Source: Protula sp. h YS-2021 (taxonomy: Eukaryota > Annelida > Polychaeta > Sabellida > Serpulidae). Taken from it: DNA of 64,000 nt. This document shows, one piece after another, positions 11,188-22,489 of this stretch. Numbering within the stretch: position 1 is the first letter of the stretch; each line of letters begins with the position of its first letter. Made by a program: the position numbers and the translations under genes. The DNA is taken from the NCBI GenBank assembly GCA_949752745.1, contig OX457028.1:22180352-22244351 (forward strand). Direction: 5' to 3'. The notes below the pieces were generated by a model. It worked only from the letters and a program-made list of their open reading frames with translations. It did not search any database and had not been told where the DNA came from.

Positions 11188-12308
11188 TTGCAAGCTAAAC
11201 GAAAGCTTAACCATAAGGTTTTGAAAGACCTGAATTATGATACAGAAATCGCCTGTAGTGTTTCAAAAGTGATTCCAGATTTGTTGAATATAGATTCGGA
11301 AATATCTGAAGTTGAAAATCAACCGGAATTACTTAGCAAAAATGAAATTCCTGATCTTAAACATAGTATTGTTGACTCATCAGAGGATAAATCTGACAAT
11401 TCTGAGTTTGTAAATCAGAATGAAGAAATTTGTTCAAACAAAGAGGAAATATTAGGTTTTAAACAAAACATTGATAAAAATTTGGAGGAACTATCTTCAA
11501 TTAACAGTTTGAGTACTAAAAACATTGATATATGTTTACAGAAGATGTAAATCACTACTTTGATGAAAGCAATTCAGATTTTAAAATCTGTGAAAATGAT
11601 TCAGTTCTACAGTGCTGGAAATTAAGTTCAAATTTATTGGACTCAACTAACAGGGGTATATTTTTGGTTGGTTGTATAAACAATACAGCTGTACCAGTGA
11701 TGATTGATACAGGAGCTAGCTGCTCTGTAATGTCTAGGAAAATGTATGAAATGATACCTAGAGAATCTAGACCTCAATTAATACAGAAAAACTGCGGGAT
11801 ACCATCTGTGTCTGGTGAAATCACAAAATGTGATGGAGTAATCACTTGTAAAGTGGAAGCTGGTGATATTAAATTACCAGTTAAGTTTCATGTTGTGAAC
11901 CTTCAAGAAAAAGTTATATTAGGAATGTCATTCCTAACACAATGTGGCGCCATCTTAGACACTAAGAATGGTACTATAGAAGTTAATAGGAAGATAATTC
12001 CTTGCATTCTCCTTAATGGAAGACCTACTCCAAGAAGAGTTTATGTCACAGGTGAACATATCATACCACCTGGAAGAGAGGTTATTTTACCTGGCATCTC
12101 TTTAGACAGAAAAGGAGAAATAAGATCAAAAACAACAGTTTCTATGTTGTTCGAACCAAAATCATCATTCTCAAGAGAATATGGTTTAATGGTTTGTCCT
12201 ACCACTGCAATGAATAGTGCAAGTATGGTTCCAATTAGAGTTTTCAATCCAAATGATGATCCGATTATCATTAAAGGAGGAATAAAGGAGTACGTGTCTC
12301 ATTTCTAA
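11188..12308 (+). pseudogene. gag-pol linker and aspartic protease
   Basis: 11188-11550 is an acidic Ser/Glu/Asp-rich linker frame. An overlapping frame (11532-12308) holds the retropepsin. In it, VMIDTGASCSVMS is the active-site loop with Asp-Thr-Gly (residues about 57-59), and VILGMSFL is the late Ile-Leu-Gly motif. The frame ends just before the MITE insertion. The catalytic motif looks intact, though the surrounding polyprotein is not. Confidence 0.8.
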
Positions 12309-12349
12309 AACCAACCGAAATAGAAAACAGTCTTTTCAATGGCTGATAT

Positions 12350-12695
12350 CAGCGGTGCACATAAGACCTTCGCATTTCGCCATGGCGAAGGTGAAATCCA
12401 TTTGGCGAAGGTGAACAGATTCACCATCGCCAATTTTGCGAAGGTGAATTTAAGGCAAAACTTATTATAAAAATCAAAATATGTTTTGTTTTCCATTTAG
12501 GTGAACGTGAAATAAATGCACAGCTATCCTATTGACAAACGCAGTCCATTTTATAACACCATAATTGTACGCATATACTTAATAGCAGTTTTAGTAAGAG
12601 GGTTAATTTGGCGAAGGTGAATTCGATTTGGCGAAGGTGAGCTGAACGTCTTTCGCCAAACTGGCGAAGGTAAAGAAATCCTTACGTGCAACCCT
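12350..12695. mobile_element. hAT-type MITE, 346 bp, inside pol
   Basis: It is bounded by GCTGATAT on both sides (12342-12349 and 12696-12703), an 8-bp target-site duplication as made by hAT transposases. The ends are imperfect inverted repeats: CAGCGGTGCACATAAG on the left and, on the opposite strand of the right end, CAGGGTTGCACGTAAG. Inside, TTGGCGAAGGTGAA-like motifs recur in both orientations. It has no coding capacity. It lies between the protease and RT parts of the gypsy pol, so it inserted after that element did. Confidence 0.85.
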
Positions 12696-12711
12696 GCTGA
12701 TATTGTGGCAA

Positions 12712-14170
12712 AAGTAGGAATGAACTTGGCTAAATCTCTGGATCATGAAATGCCAGAACATATGCTAAATCTATATAAAGATTCTTGCAAAGAACTTTTT
12801 GATGAAGAAAAAATTGGAAGTAAAACAGTTATTACTGAAATATCAGGATATTTTCTCAAAAGGAGAAAATGATGTTGGTCGAACCAATGTTACAGAACAT
12901 GTAATAAGGACCAAGAATGAAATTCCAATCAAACAAAGGCCTAGACCTTTACCTCAGAAACAAAGTGAGAAAGTTGAGAGACAAATACAACTCTTATTAA
13001 AATCTGGTATGATTTCAATATCAGAAAGTGCGTGGAGTAGTCCAATAGTATGCGTCCGCAAAAAGGATGGTTCACTGCGCATGTGCGTAGATTATAGGAA
13101 ATTGAACGATGTGACCATCAAATATGCACATCCAGTTCCTGCAATCAATCAATCGATTGATGCATTATCAGGATCAAAATATTTTTGTTCCCTTGATTTA
13201 ATTTCGGGTTATAATCAAGTACCTGTAAATGCAGAATCCAAACCAAAAACTGCATTCTGTACAAGATCTGGATTGTACGAATACAATGTCATGAGCTTTG
13301 GCTTATATAATGCTCCATCCACATTCCAAACAATGATGGAAGGAGTATTAAATGGCTTACATTGGCAAGTCTGTATGGTGTATCTTGATGATATATTAAT
13401 ATACGGGAAAACCGTAAAAGAAACCTTAGAGAGGTTAGAATTGGTTTTTGTAAGATTAAGAGCTGCTAATCTTAAATTAAAACCAAAGAAATGTTCGTTA
13501 TTTGCGAAAAATGTATTGTCCTTGGCTACGTCATTAGTAGAGAGGGTATTCATACTGATCCAGCAAAAAGAAAAGCTGTTCAGAATTTCGTTCAGCCAAA
13601 GGAAGTACAAGATATTAGGAAATTCTTGGGCTTAACAAATTATTGTAGAAAATTTGTTAAAGATTACGCAAAACTGACGTATCCTTTAAATCGTCTTTTA
13701 GATAAAAAGGATAAAAACAGTCCATTTATATGGAACGAAGATTGCGATAGAGCATTCAAAACATTAAAATCCAAACTGGTTTCTGTACCAATTTTATCTC
13801 TTCCAAGAGAGGAAGGAATATATGTAATTGACACAGATGCCAGTGCTGAAGGCATGGGTGGTGTTTTGCAACAAATGCAAGATGGAGAGTTCAAAGTAAT
13901 ATCCTACTCGTCAAATGCTGTGAGTAAAACAGAGAGAAATTACTGTGTTTCTAGACAGGAATTACTAGCGATTGTGTATCACATCATGCTATGGAAATGT
14001 TACTTATGGGGTAATGCGTTTATAGTAAGGACAGATCATTCGTCCTTAAAATATCTTATACCATTTAAAAATCCAACTGGCCAACTAGCAAGATAGATCG
14101 ATGCTCTGTCAGAGTATAATTTTGACATTCAGGTCAGACCTGGAACAAGGAGTGGTAATGCTGATGCCAT
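12712..14170 (+). pseudogene. gypsy reverse transcriptase and RNase H
   Basis: RT is open from about 12799 to 13500. It has the SGMISISESAWSSPIVCV and CVDYRKLND blocks, FCSLDLISGYNQ (motif A Asp), FGLYNAPSTFQ, and an intact YLDDILIY catalytic turn at about 13381-13404. A frameshift near 13490 leads into the connection and RNase H region (13491-14093), with DTDASAEGMGG, SRQELLAIV and VRTDHSSLKY supplying the acidic residues. TAG at 14094 interrupts a stretch that otherwise continues through EYNFDIQVRPGTRSGNADAMSR. The catalytic motifs are well kept but the frame is broken. Confidence 0.85.
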
Positions 14171-14432
14171 GAGTCGAATACCTTGCGGTGGTAAGAAATG
14201 TTTATGTGAGTATTCATGCTCAGACCCTACTCTTGGGGAATTCCATGAAAAACCTTGTTCTTCTGAGGTATACAAGTCATGTATTATTGGATACTGAAGA
14301 TGTGTCATATGAAGATATAAATCTTGACAATTTGTGTACTTTTAATAGTGCAGAGATTATGCAGGACCAGCAACCGATTCTGTTAATAAAACTGAACAGA
14401 GAGAAATAATTTTTCCTTGAACTAAGGAATCA

Positions 14433-15949
14433 ATGAGAGATGCACAAAGAAGTAATCAAGTCATTTCTGTTGTCATCAGTTCGTTAGAGAATAAAACGAA
14501 ACCTTCCTGGCCTGAAGTTTCACACCTAAGAAAAGATGTTAAGTCATATTTGGCTTCGTGGAAGAATTTGTGTATAGAAGATGGTATTCTATATCGAAAA
14601 TCCATGAAAAACAACGTTAGAGATATCAAATATCAATTGGTTATACCAGATGTATTTAAGCAAAAATTACCTTACCACTACCATGACGTTAAAACTGGAG
14701 CTCATCTTGGTAATACCAAGCTGTATATCAAATTACAGAACAAATATTTCTGGTCTGAAATGAAGGAGGAAGTAAATCCTTATGTCAAAACATGTTTATC
14801 ATGTCAAAAGAAGAAATCACCTCCAAAATCATATTGTGCACCATTACAAAAATACGTAGTTGGTGTTGGTTTCGAGAGAATAGCTTTCGATGTTATGGGT
14901 CCTTTACCTGATACTGATGAGGGATATACTCCTATACTGGTAGTTTCTGACTACTTTACACGATGGGTAGAAGCTTTTCCACTAAGAAGCGAAACTTCTG
15001 AAGAAATAGCTAATATTTTGGCTAGAGAATGGATTCCAAGATTTGGTTGTCCTAACGAATTACATTCAGATAATGGCAGAAATTTTACTTCTGAGGTTTT
15101 CAAAAAGCTCTGTGAATTATTTGAGATAGACAGAACAACAACAGTTGTTAGAAGACCTAGTTCTGATGGATTAGTTGAACGCTTTAACGGTACTATACAG
15201 CGCATGATATCCACTGCATTGACTTCTAATACTGAAACAGTATGTGAATGGCCTAAAATCTTACCATTTTTAATGATGGCTTACCGAAACAGTCGTCACG
15301 AAAGTTTAGGGTTTACTCCTAATGAAATGGTGTTGGGAAGAAAAGCTGTCTTACCTTTAGAATCTTTCACACCAAAACTACCCGGTGAACAGGAGTTTAA
15401 TACTCCCGAATTTGTTTCACAAATTAAAAGAAACTTACAGCGAAGTCATGAAGTTGCAATGATTAACTTGCAAAAAGCGTTTGACTATGAGCAAAGAAGC
15501 TATTTAAATTGGCTTAAACCTAACAAATTCAAACTGAAAGATCCAGTAATGTACTGGCAACCTACTTTTAAACGAGGAGAGTGTCCAAAACTCTTGAGTT
15601 TTTGGCAAGGACGACCATTCTACATAGTAGAAATATTATCAGATTTAGTCTATCGGATACAAAAAGATCCGAAATGTAAATCAAACATCATAATCAAGTA
15701 AAACCTTTTTCCATAGAGAAGAAGTTGAAAATACATGGCTGGAAAATGCCATTTCAAAAATTGGTAAGAAAACAAGCAAAGACATTAATCTACCTTTAAT
15801 AGGAGCAAGCAATACTGATAGAAATCCTGCTATCAGTCACAAGACTGAAGAATCTGAAAGACAAAAGCCTAAACTTCTTCAGGAAAGGCGATCTACACGC
15901 AAAAAGCGTGTCCCTATAAAATACAGAGAAACAGAATGGCTTCTCTAAT
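14433..15949 (+). pseudogene. gypsy integrase with frameshifted tail
   Basis: The 422-codon frame has the zinc-binding HHCC pattern (YHYHDVKTGAHLG, CLSCQKKK). It then has the DDE core: Asp in FDVMGPLPD, Asp in HSDNGRNF, and Glu in GLVERFNGT, with the usual 35-residue spacing between the last two. It also has a GPY/F-like C-terminal region near FWQGRPFYIV. After 15701 the reading shifts by one base, and a basic tail (RRSTRKKRVPIKYRETEW) continues to a stop at about 15949. This is the best preserved domain of the element. Confidence 0.85.
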
Positions 15950-16210
15950 AAAATACAAAAGGTATTAACACAAAGTGTTCAAATGCTTAATCTGTTGATA
16001 ATCAATAAAGAAGAGCGATGGAAGGCTTTAATAATGCTACAAACTTAATCAGCATTGAAGAAGTTTTAAGTATTTGATATTTATATATTGATACTGGTAA
16101 ATTCCATTTAAACTATAGGAATTTAATATTTTGTATGAAAAATACAAATTTCGGGATGAAAGTTTATTCAATTCAACTTTTCTGACAATATTAATTAAAG
16201 TTTTATCTAA

Positions 16211-16258
16211 AAACTTAATTCCCACTTGCAAACTTCGTTTGCAAATGGGAATAAGTTT
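16211..16258. other. Imperfect palindrome with 3-nt loop
   Basis: AAACTTAATTCCCA... reads into its own complement ...TGGGAATAAGTTT around a TTC centre. The arms are about 22 nt with one mismatch and one indel. A T/C-rich tract follows at about 16281-16322. The pair could be the boundary of an insertion, but no family could be named. Confidence 0.6.
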
Positions 16259-16329
16259 GTAGTTTTTCTGGAAATTTCTGCCCTTTTTTTTTTCCTTTTT
16301 TTTTTCTCTTTTTTTTTTTTTTCCGTCAC

Positions 16330-16655
16330 GGAGGTTTCCAGAAAACTCCTCCTACGCTATTTGACGTAGGACGATGAAATTTGGCACAGTGATAGAGGGT
16401 GACGAGATGTCGTCAAATCCGCAAAATTTTTTGACCTTGACCTTGAAGGTCAAGGTCAAATTGAGGTCAAAGTTTTTCTGACCTCAAAGTGGTTTCCAGA
16501 AAACTCCTCCTACAGGGTTTGTCGTAAAAAGACAGCATGTGGCAGAGACATAGAGGGTAATGAGTTGTCGTCAAATCCGTAAAATTTTTTGACCTTGCAC
16601 CTCAGAGGTCAAGGTCAAATTGAGGTCAAAATATTTTTGGAAACACCTATTAATC
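16330..16655. repeat. 159-bp direct duplication rich in AAGGTCA motifs
   Basis: The block beginning GGTTTCCAGAAAACTCCTCC at 16332 recurs at 16491. Each block holds a TTTTTTGACCTTG...CAAGGTCAAATTGAGGTCAAA segment. It runs into the 139-bp satellite and shares its TGACCTT/AAGGTCA words. Confidence 0.75.
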
Positions 16656-16740
16656 ACGAAAAGTAGCCATAAAGGTGCTCAAATCCCACTGTAAATGCAT
16701 AAAACGTACCCAGTAAAGGGTAAACTTTCATCACTAACCT

Positions 16741-18352
16741 TGACCTTGAGGGTCAAGGTCAAAGGTCACGTGATTTCACGCGTCCTTAACGACAGGCCGA
16801 CTCATCTCGAAAACGGTGAGAGATAGAGCGATTTTGAGCTCATTTTCGACCCTTTGGGCCTAAACAACGTTACATAAGAGGTACCTCGGTGACCTTGACC
16901 TTCTGGGTCACGGTCAAGGTCCAAAACCGGAAGTTGACTATTATCTCGAAAACGGTTAGAGATAGAGCGATTTTGAGCTCATTTTCGACCCTTTGGGCCT
17001 AAACAACGCTACATAAGAGGTACCTCGGTGACCTTGACCTTCTGGGTCACGGTCAAGGTCAAAAACCGGAAGTTGACTATTATCTCGAAAACGGTTAGAG
17101 ATAGAGCGATTTTGAGCTCATTTTCGACCCTTCCGGCCTAAACAACGTTACATAATAAGTACCTCGGTGACCTTGACCTTCTGGGTCACGGTCAAGGTCC
17201 AAAACCGGAAGTTGACTATTATCTCGAAAACGGTTAGAGATAGAGCGATTTTGAGCTCATTTTCGACCCTTTGGGCCTAAACAACGTTACATAAGAGGTA
17301 CCTCGGTGACCTTGACCTTCTGGGTCACGGTCAAGGTCAAAAACCGGAAGTTGACTATTATCTCGAAAACGGTTAGAGATAGAGCGCTTTTGAGTTAATT
17401 TTCGACCCTTTGGGCCTAAACAACGTTACATAAGAGGTACCTCGGTGATCTTGACCTTCTGGGTCACGGTCAAGGTCAAAAACCGGAAGTTGACTATTAT
17501 CTCGATAACGGTTAGAGATAGAGCGATTTTGAGCTCATTTTCGACCCTTTGTGCCTAAACAACGTTACTTAAGAGGTACCTCGGTGACCTTGACCTTCTG
17601 GGTCACGGTCAAGGTCCAAAACCGGAAGTTGACTATTATCTGGAAAACGGTTAGAGATAGAGCGATTTTGAGCTCATTTTCTACCCTTTGGGCCTAAACA
17701 ACGTCACATAAGAGGTACCTCGGTGACCTTGACCTTCTGGGTCACGGTCAAGGTCAAAAACCGGAAGTTGACTATTATCTCGAAAACGGTTAGAGATAGA
17801 GCGATTTTGAGCTCATTTTCGACCCTTTGGGCCTAAACAACGTTACATAATAGGTACCTCGGTGACCTTGACCTTCTGGGTCACGGTCAAGGTCAAAAAC
17901 CGGAAGTTGACTATTATCTCGAAAACGGTTAGAGATAGATAGATTTTGAGTTAATTTTCGACCTTTTGGGCTTAAACAACGTTACATAAGAGGTACCTCG
18001 GTGACCTTGACCTTCTGGGTCACGGTCAAGGTCAAAAACCGGAAGTTGACTATTATCTCGAAAACGGTTAGAGATAGAGCGATTTTGAGGTCATTTTCGA
18101 CCCTTTGGGCCTAAACAACGTTACATAAGAGGTACCTCGGTGACCTTGACCTTCTGGGTCACGGTCAAGGTCAAAAACCGGAAGTTGACTATTATCTCGA
18201 AAACGGTTAGAGATAGATAGATTTTGAGTTAATTTTCGACCCTTTGGGCCTAAACAACGTTACATAAGAGGTGCCTCGGTGATCTTGACCTCCTCCATCA
18301 TGGTCAAGGTCAAAAACTGCAAGTGGACCAGTATCTCAAAAACGGTTAGAAA
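16741..18352. repeat. Satellite of strict 139-bp period, about 11.5 units
   Basis: The GACCTTGACC or GATCTTGACC landmark falls at 16891 and then every 139 bp up to 18281, eleven times without a single period change. A diverged unit precedes it. Each unit holds an inverted pair, TGACCTTGACC and GGTCAAGGTCA, around TTCTGGGTCAC, then CCGGAAGTTGACTATTATCT and an AAACAACGTTACATAAGAGG segment. Variants shared by units two apart (the AGATAGATAGATTTTGAGTT version at about 17930 and 18208) hint at spread by dimers. It lies between the gypsy integrase and the zinc-finger-like ORF. Confidence 0.9.
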
Positions 18353-18608
18353 ACTGAATTTGATTTTTGTGCCCAAATGAAGTTACATTATATTCACTTC
18401 GATGGCCTCGTTCACGATAATAATCCGGAAGCTGACAATTATTTTGAAACACTGAAAAATGTGTCTTTGACCAAATATGTTGTGTCTCTGCCCTTGCAAG
18501 TGGGTACTATTTCGCTACGTGTAGCGAAATTCGGTCTAGTTACGCTATATAATTATGTAATCAATTCACGTACAGTAGTAGTTTTGTTTAACTGACTGAG
18601 GGAATTCC

Positions 18609-18660
18609 CTAACCAATCAAAACGTTTGTTTTGTTTACGTATGCAAATGTGCATAGAAAC
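18609..18660 (+). promoter_or_regulatory. Possible promoter: CCAAT and octamer motifs
   Basis: CCAAT (18613-18617) and a perfect ATGCAAAT octamer (18641-18648) lie 114 and 83 bp before the ATG at 18731. No TATA box is seen. The call rests on motif matches alone. Confidence 0.35.
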
Positions 18661-18730
18661 ATGTAAACATTCAATCAGCTGGTAGAACATTCAGTTGCCG
18701 TGTACAACGAACGAGAGAAGAGAAGATAAA

Positions 18731-19573
18731 ATGTCTGGATTAAGGGAACGTGTGAGAATTGAATCGGGAGCCAACAAAGAGAACGACGACAATGAGAAGT
18801 GGATCCGTGAAATATATAAATGCCGCTTTTGCTACCTTCCTTGATTTACAACATTTGCCGAGCAAGAAATGGTACATCATTTGACGACAAGCCAAGAACG
18901 AGAAGTTATAACCTTTAGACGCCGACATCGACCAGAAGTCCCTCTCTTTAAATGCCAAAAGTTTGATATGAAGATGGGACAGGTTATCAGCAACAAAACA
19001 AAACCACAAGATGACGATGGGCAAAAACAAACTGGCCATCAAGAAACTGTGGATATTGAAGTAAAATTCCCCCACTGCGTAGGTGTTTTCTCAAACAAAC
19101 AAGATAAAGCAGTGCATGTTTTCGCAGGACACCAACCAAAACACTATGCCTACAGGTGTACAGAGTGTTTCAACACATTAGCGTCCATAGGTTTACTGTT
19201 ACAACATTTTCTGGATTTTCATAAGTCGGACAGAGTGTGGGAAGAAAACAGACCGGCACTCGAATCAGTGAACGTGGAGATACGGGAATATACTCTTATT
19301 TCATTTTGCTGGGTATGTCAGTATGCGAATTTCGGGCTGTTCGAGGAAAAACTGGCATGTAGGTGTGGGAAACCTACCCCGGGTAAGACTGAATCACACT
19401 CTAATGTGAAAGTCGCCGAGTATCCGAAACCCCAGAAAGTGATCACGTCGTGGTCTAAAGACGAGCCATCACCAGATGCAGAATCACAAGGCGTTGGCTA
19501 TCCGCTGGTGGAGCCGGCAGTGATTGACGAGAGAGACGGACATTTGAAATTTAAAATTGTACACGTAATTTAA
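18731..19573 (+). pseudogene. Zinc-finger-like ORF with one in-frame stop
   Basis: From ATG 18731 one frame runs 281 codons to TAA at 19573, with a single TGA at 18842 (codon 38). The largest uninterrupted piece starts at ATG 18869. Cys/His patterns lie on both sides of the stop: CX2C then HH straddling it (about codons 31-52); CTECF...QHFLDFH, a C2H2 with H-x4-H, near codons 144-165; and a CX2C...CxC cluster near codons 194-212. The frame is intronless. The context is all repeats. It may be a gene carried by a transposon or virus, or a decaying retrocopy. I do not recognise the family. Binding of DNA is only inferred from the finger-like spacing. Confidence 0.55.
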
Positions 19574-19767
19574 TTAAATGTATTTTCATGTTTTCCGTAT
19601 ATTACAGTATAACCTAACAAGCTTTAAGTAATACTGGGTACAGTCGGGATACGGCAGGAGGTATCGAAAAGTTTTTTCTTTTCAGTTAGTTATTTTTGTG
19701 TAGCTGGGTTACGGCAGAAGACACTGAATAAAAATAACATATACTGAGTAAATGCGGTACAGCTGGG

Positions 19768-20005
19768 GTATTGCATTGTATTGTTCTTTAGATCCCTTTC
19801 AACTGCTATGGTCATATCGGGATCCCCCTGCCACATTATACTGAAATGGGGCATTCCAGCCCTCCTTCTAACCCTTACATGTGGAGTGCCTCACAGGGTA
19901 GCAAGGAGGAGTCCCAATTTTAAAGTCTTAGGTATGACCCGACCTGGGTTTGACCCCACGATCTTCCAGTCTGGAGGCGGACACTCTAACCACTAGGCCA
20001 CATGT
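19768..20005 (-). mobile_element. tRNA-derived SINE, copy 1
   Basis: On the minus strand it begins with a tRNA-like head: TGGCCTAGTGGTTAGAGTGT is the A-box region and GGGGTCAAACCC the B-box region. A unique body with CCCCATTTCAGTATAATGTG follows, then an AACAATACAAT-type tail. It is about 85-90% similar to the copy at 45060-45305, so this is a dispersed family. Confidence 0.85.
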
Positions 20006-20392
20006 ACATGTCTGTGGTAAATTAGGTGTTGCTTAGAGCCGCCGATATAGTACAGGATCTTCCTGAAATTAAAATATTATATATATGGTGTATCTACATG
20101 TATTATTTTATTATTCACATTAAATATTGTACATAATAACATTGTTCATAGGTGTTATTCACTAGTCATTTACTGATCATCCAGTAGTTTACTGTCGCTT
20201 CACTTATTTAAAAAAAACTACCTCTCAGAATGCCGGGCCTGGTGCGGTGTTGTATATTGCAGGATGGGCTCTTGGGCAGGGCTGTTGTACGGGGTAATTC
20301 ACCATTCGATCAGTTTGTGCATACACCTGCAATAAAAAGGTTATTTCATAAATAGTTTGTCAGTAATATGAATAATGGACTGCCTACCGAGT

Positions 20393-20409
20393 AAAAAAGA
20401 GAAAAAAAA
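20393..20409 (+). other. Candidate polypurine tract
   Basis: AAAAAAGAGAAAAAAAA lies 15 bp before the LTR at 20425. An LTR element primes its plus strand from such a tract beside the 3' LTR, so this supports 20425-20614 being a true 3' LTR. The gap of 15 bp is larger than usual. Confidence 0.4.
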
Positions 20410-20424
20410 TACAGTGTAATGTGA

Positions 20425-20614
20425 TGAAACCGTGTATTTGTATGTGTATCTGTGTTTTGTGTACTACGATATTGAGTACTTGTGTACTCGTGTGTAGTCA
20501 TGTGAAGTAACTAAGGTAATAAAACAGGTTTTGGTTTTTGAATTTGAACAAGACAGACGTGTTTTATTTGGTCTTGACCAATTCCAATCTTTATTGGACA
20601 TATAAAACATCACA
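20425..20614 (+). repeat. Second LTR, sister of 9572-9752
   Basis: It starts TGAAACCGTGTATTTG and ends TATAAAACATCACA. It differs from the 5' LTR by a few bases and a 9-10 bp insertion near 20489. No shared flanking duplication is seen between the left flank of 9572 and the right flank of 20614. It could therefore be the 3' LTR of the same element after internal insertions, or a solo LTR. Confidence 0.8.
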
Positions 20615-22140
20615 TGGCAGGCTTTTTCTTTAAAAGCACACTGAGAAGTACCCTGGCGCATTATTTTCGACCTCAGCGAAACTCCTAAACTAGAGTAAAC
20701 CGTGGTTTTTGCAACTGTGGATTCGCTGTTATTGTGGACGATAATGAGGGATTCGATATCCTGATATCAAGAAAACACATATTTTTCTCAGTAAAAAATT
20801 GTTATCTGACCATAAAACTTGTGCGCCATAATTTATAATTGGGCCATTTATGTGATGCACCCTTTCTAAAATAACGCCGTTGGCCCCAGTCGTGCGCCGA
20901 GATTTGAAAATTGACATCAATGACATTTCCTATTATAGCAACTATGACTCTTGTTGCCATAGGAAGACCGCAAGAGTCATCTAGGACTAAGCTCCGAGTC
21001 AGCTCTGACTTCTATAACATCTTATGTCTCTCCGCCAGAGCTACGAAGCCTCGTTTTATTCCACTGATTGAGGTCAGCTTCATATGTTCTGAGGCACGAA
21101 TCCTGTATACCAGTCCGTACTACTCAAACATTTACAGAAAGTTCATGCCCAGTATACCCTTTTTGTAAAACAGGCACAATTTTTAGTGAGCTGTATATCT
21201 TTTATTTGTTCATAAAAGTGCAGACAAATTAGCTTTCACACCCTACTGTCAAATGTTTGTTTACATTCTGGCCTTTAAATGTCACGTGACCAAAAACTTA
21301 AAAAAAGGGTTATAGTTTATTTGTAAAATGTATACTAAAATAGTTGTAGATGTAGAATTACGTATAAATTACGTATTACGATGTTATACAAGTCCGAGCT
21401 CACCCGGAGCTAGACTTCACTCAGACCAAAACCGTGTTGGGCGATAATATGCTATTCGGCACATTGCCTCACTTATTGAATGATTGCATTACTAATATAT
21501 GTCTGTCGGAATATTTCGGCAGTGTTGATGTGTTTCCGGCTGGTAATAAACGGTTTTAACAGGCAAATGTAATGTTTTGCTGTGTAACTTCCTTGTTGAC
21601 TATGTGTCATGTCCTTTCTGTGGAAATAATAGTGCGTTTCGAATTATTGGTCACCGCCATTCACAGACTTTGTTTACAGTTAGATATTTCAAGCGTTCAG
21701 TACACAAATGCTATAGCACGTGCGTTCTTCATAAGTGTTGTGACTTTTCGTACTTTAAACAATAATTTCTAAGATCTGAAACTATTAAAAGTTTCACCGG
21801 CGGCATCTAAATGTATATTGCATATATATTTATCCAAATACAATGCATGTCAGGAATGACATTTACCAACAGTTACTTAAATAGCGTTTTTTCTTATATG
21901 GGTGAGTTTTTATTTATAGTTGAAACGTGCACAAAGTACAGGTCATAAACTGTTCATCGTGCAGCCGCGTTTTCCAAGGGCTCCTGATTGAAAATCAATG
22001 TAGAAATTTAATTTAATGTAAAATTTAATGTAATCCAGTTGTGTTTTATTGACTACCTTTACTTATTTCTTCACAGAATCATTATCATATGGCTCTTACA
22101 ACGCGCTGATTATAAGATAAGATAAGTGTTTATTCTAATA
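20615..22140. other. No feature recognised
   Basis: No ORF with coding character, no clear exon and no internal repeat. The short open frames look like chance. Confidence 0.5.
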
Positions 22141-22148
22141 TCAAAACG

Positions 22149-22201
<53 letters not shown>
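22149..22201. repeat. TA dinucleotide microsatellite
   Basis: Nearly pure alternation of T and A over about 50 bp, beside a transposon end at 22206. Confidence 0.9.
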
Positions 22202-22202
<1 letters not shown>

Positions 22203-22205
22203 CAG

Positions 22206-22320
22206 TGTATTATTTAAAATAAGAATTTATGAAGCAAATAAGAAATCAGATATTTTTTGTCATGGGTGAAATAACGCATTTTGCGACTACGGTAGTCTTT
22301 TCCGCAATTGTACAATAGCT
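22206..22320. mobile_element. Single end of a long-TIR MITE
   Basis: The sequence from GTATTATTTAAAATAAG through GAAGCAAATAAGAAATCAGA and TACGGTAGTCTTTTCCG matches the terminal repeat of the element at 40569-41060. Only one end is present here. Confidence 0.6.
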
Positions 22321-22489
22321 TACAAGATAGAAACATAATTGATTTTCAACTCGTTTGATAACTAGAAGGGCAGAGAAAGAAGTAAATACTTATCGGGTGC
22401 CTGCCGTTGCAAAGAATTTTATAAGCACAATATAATGGATACTCTTGGGCATACGGAAATAGTCGTTGGAAATGAAATTCGTATAACAG

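Larger units (their letters stand above)
9572..16020 (+). mobile_element. Ty3/gypsy LTR retrotransposon, plus strand, decayed
   Basis: The 5' LTR (9572-9752) is followed two bases later by a primer binding site, then gag, protease, RT/RNase H and integrase in gypsy order. A hAT MITE interrupts pol at 12350-12695. Frameshifts and stops occur in gag, between protease and RT, at the RT/RNase H border, near 14094 and after 15701. No LTR follows the integrase directly. The only sister LTR in the window is at 20425-20614, so the element may end there with about 4.3 kb of later insertions, or the second LTR may be a separate insertion. Confidence 0.85.

Noticed and set aside
19768..20005. tRNA gene suggested by A and B boxes (also at 45060)
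   Set aside because: The head does not fold as a full tRNA as far as I can see, and the body plus AATAC tail repeats at two loci, so both are SINEs.
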